DNA from: CAMPJU01 sp046566095
Lineage (GTDB): Bacteria; Pseudomonadota; Gammaproteobacteria; Xanthomonadales; Xanthomonadaceae
Reading direction: 5' to 3'
Assembly (NCBI GenBank): GCA_046566095.1
Contig: JBKHXI010000121.1
Coordinates: 1-13,911, forward strand
DNA length: 13,911 bases
Shown: positions 13,308-13,911 of the stretch, one piece after another
Layout: each line of letters starts with the position of its first letter
Numbering within the stretch: the stretch's first letter is position 1
Notes under the pieces: model-generated
Databases searched by the model: none
Told to the model about the DNA's origin: nothing
The model's input: only the letters and a program-made list of their open reading frames with translations
Program-made: the position numbers and the translations under genes

Positions 13308-13640
13308 AACCCGCGCATCCTGTCCGCCCGCCCACCGGAACCGGGCGCGTCGGATGGCCGTTGCCGGCTCGGAAGCGGGGTTGGGGGGCGGGCAGCTCCA
13401 AGCGGGACCGTCGGCAGCATGGATGCTGCCGACGAGCCTACATGGACGTATTCACGGCGTGTCCCGCTTGCGGCTGCCCGCCCCCCAACCCCGCTTCCGC
13501 CTGCATCCTGGCCCGCTCCCATCGGCGCCGGCGCGGACTGTCCACAGCGTCGAGCCGGGCCGGTCCCGGATCCGCCCAGCCGTTCACCTTGATTCAACGG
13601 TCGCCCGCCGACCCTGTGCACGCCCCCAGCGGAGCACCCC
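13308..13640. other. 333-base divergent spacer between maf and the SIMPL gene
   Basis: This gene-free stretch must hold the promoters of maf (leftward) and the SIMPL gene (rightward). Its middle is filled by the cruciform-like repeat at 13370-13499. The remaining left 62 bases (13308-13369) and right 141 bases (13500-13640) contain no promoter I can call with confidence. TTGATT at 13589-13594 could be a -35 element, but no good -10 follows. Open frames through this region are shadows of the GC-rich sequence. Confidence 0.6.
13370..13499. repeat. 130-bp cruciform-like palindromic element
   Basis: The outer arms are 13370-13396 (starting CGGAAGCGGGGTTGG) and 13473-13499, a perfect 27-bp inverted repeat. 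After a 3-by-3 internal loop, AAGCGGGAC (13400-13408) pairs perfectly with GTCCCGCTT (13461-13469). The interior holds a perfect 12-bp hairpin, CGTCGGCAGCAT (13409-13420) with its inverse at 13423-13434 around GG. A 26-base tail (13435-13460) with a smaller possible hairpin at TACATGGACGTA follows. The stem bases are too complete to be chance. I recall similar palindromes with a GCATGGATGC core followed by CTACATGGACGTA in xanthomonad genomes, so this is probably a dispersed repeat of unknown function. It lies between two divergent genes, where a terminator is not obviously needed. Confidence 0.9.
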
Positions 13641-13911
13641 ATGCGTGACCATCCTCGGATCCTCCCTGCCGACAAGGCCGGAGACTCGGCCGCATCCGGA
13701 TTGCGTCGGCGGCTGCAGGCCGCGGCGCTGCTGGCGGCCGGCCTCGCGCTCGGAGCCGTGGCGATGACCGCGGCCGCGCAGTCGCTGCCCGGCTACGGCA
13801 TCCCCGCCGACGCCACCCTGGTCTCGGTGTCGGCGCACGGCGAAGCCTCGCGCGCACCCGACATCGCCACCCTCTCGGCCGGCGTCGTGACCCAGGCCGC
13901 CGACGCGCAGG
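13641..13911 (+). CDS. SIMPL domain (DUF541) secreted protein, N-terminal part (runs off window)
   Basis: The frame is open from ATG 13641 to the window end: 90 complete codons. GGAG at 13631-13634 is six bases upstream. A polar first 20 residues are followed by LRRRLQAAALLAAGLALGAV and AMTAAAQS, a Sec signal peptide with likely cleavage after A46 (AAA before Q47). The mature protein then reads TLVSVSAHGEASRAPDIATL and SAGVVTQAADAQ, the start of the SIMPL/DUF541 fold (compare VSGxGE followed by PDxAxLSxGV). These are periplasmic or outer-membrane proteins of poorly known role; E. coli YggE has been linked to oxidative stress. The signal peptide is preceded by an unusually long polar leader; no later ATG leaves the signal whole. 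The C-terminal two thirds lie outside the window. Confidence 0.88.
   Translation, partial: MRDHPRILPADKAGDSAASGLRRRLQAAALLAAGLALGAVAMTAAAQSLPGYGIPADATLVSVSAHGEASRAPDIATLSAGVVTQAADAQ

Noticed and set aside
13538..13547. TGTCCACAG as a DnaA box
   Set aside because: It differs from TTATCCACA at two positions, is single, and no origin genes or AT-rich region are near.
13580..13600. Inverted repeat CCGTTCA...TCAACGG upstream of the SIMPL gene
   Set aside because: Short, with a mismatch, and no promoter elements are placed around it, so a regulator site cannot be supported.
13127..13675. A - strand frame of 182 codons crossing the maf 5' end and the palindrome
   Set aside because: Its sequence is explained by maf in another frame plus the palindromic repeat; frames through such repeats are commonly mis-annotated as proteins.
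1..13911. A hidden defence, toxin-antitoxin or mobile gene system
   Set aside because: All sizeable genes have convincing housekeeping assignments, and base composition is uniform by eye; no transposase, integrase, nuclease-immunity or toxin pair is visible.

Overview
The window is a stretch of housekeeping chromosome from a very GC-rich gammaproteobacterium. A Lysobacterales/Xanthomonadaceae origin (Lysobacter, Luteimonas or Xanthomonas-like) is my inference. It rests on extreme G/C at third codon positions, the protein sequences, and the spacer repeats: REPs with a GTAG head as known from Stenotrophomonas, heptads of the ATTCCCG type, and long palindromes with a GGAT loop. I see no tRNA, rRNA, CRISPR array, insertion sequence, phage gene or defence system.

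Layout. Bases 1-2079 (+ strand) carry the 3' part of tilS (tRNA-Ile lysidine synthetase), a spacer with two inverted REPs, then the overlapping pair xseB-ispA (exonuclease VII small subunit; farnesyl diphosphate synthase). Bases 2181-4647 (- strand) carry pmbA/tldE followed by two small DUF4870 membrane-protein genes that look like tandem paralogs. yjgA/darP (4817-5377, +) is divergent from pmbA and convergent with tldD. Bases 5597-13307 (- strand) form a long probable operon maf-rng-yhdP-tldD: a nucleotide pyrophosphatase, RNase G, a giant AsmA-like envelope lipid-transport protein, and the TldD protease subunit. At 13641 a secreted SIMPL/DUF541 protein begins on the + strand and runs off the window.

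How the genes relate. maf-rng-yhdP-tldD matches the E. coli order, and pmbA beside yjgA also matches E. coli. Here the two blocks are joined, so both subunits of the TldD/TldE protease lie within about 4 kb. As I recall, Pseudomonas aeruginosa has a similar joined cluster, with a nitrilase-family gene inside and mreD upstream; neither is present here.

The coding content is ordinary. The unusual content is in the spacers, almost every one of which holds a palindromic or repetitive element. The strongest is a 130-bp cruciform-like element at 13370-13499 with a perfect 27-bp outer stem. A related nested inverted repeat lies between yjgA and tldD. Others are a long imperfect palindrome in the pmbA/yjgA divergent promoter region, a hairpin plus a possible 16-residue leader peptide ahead of rng, and G-rich heptads between rng and yhdP. 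I did not find a convincing new multi-gene system. The palindrome family is the best candidate for something under-described.
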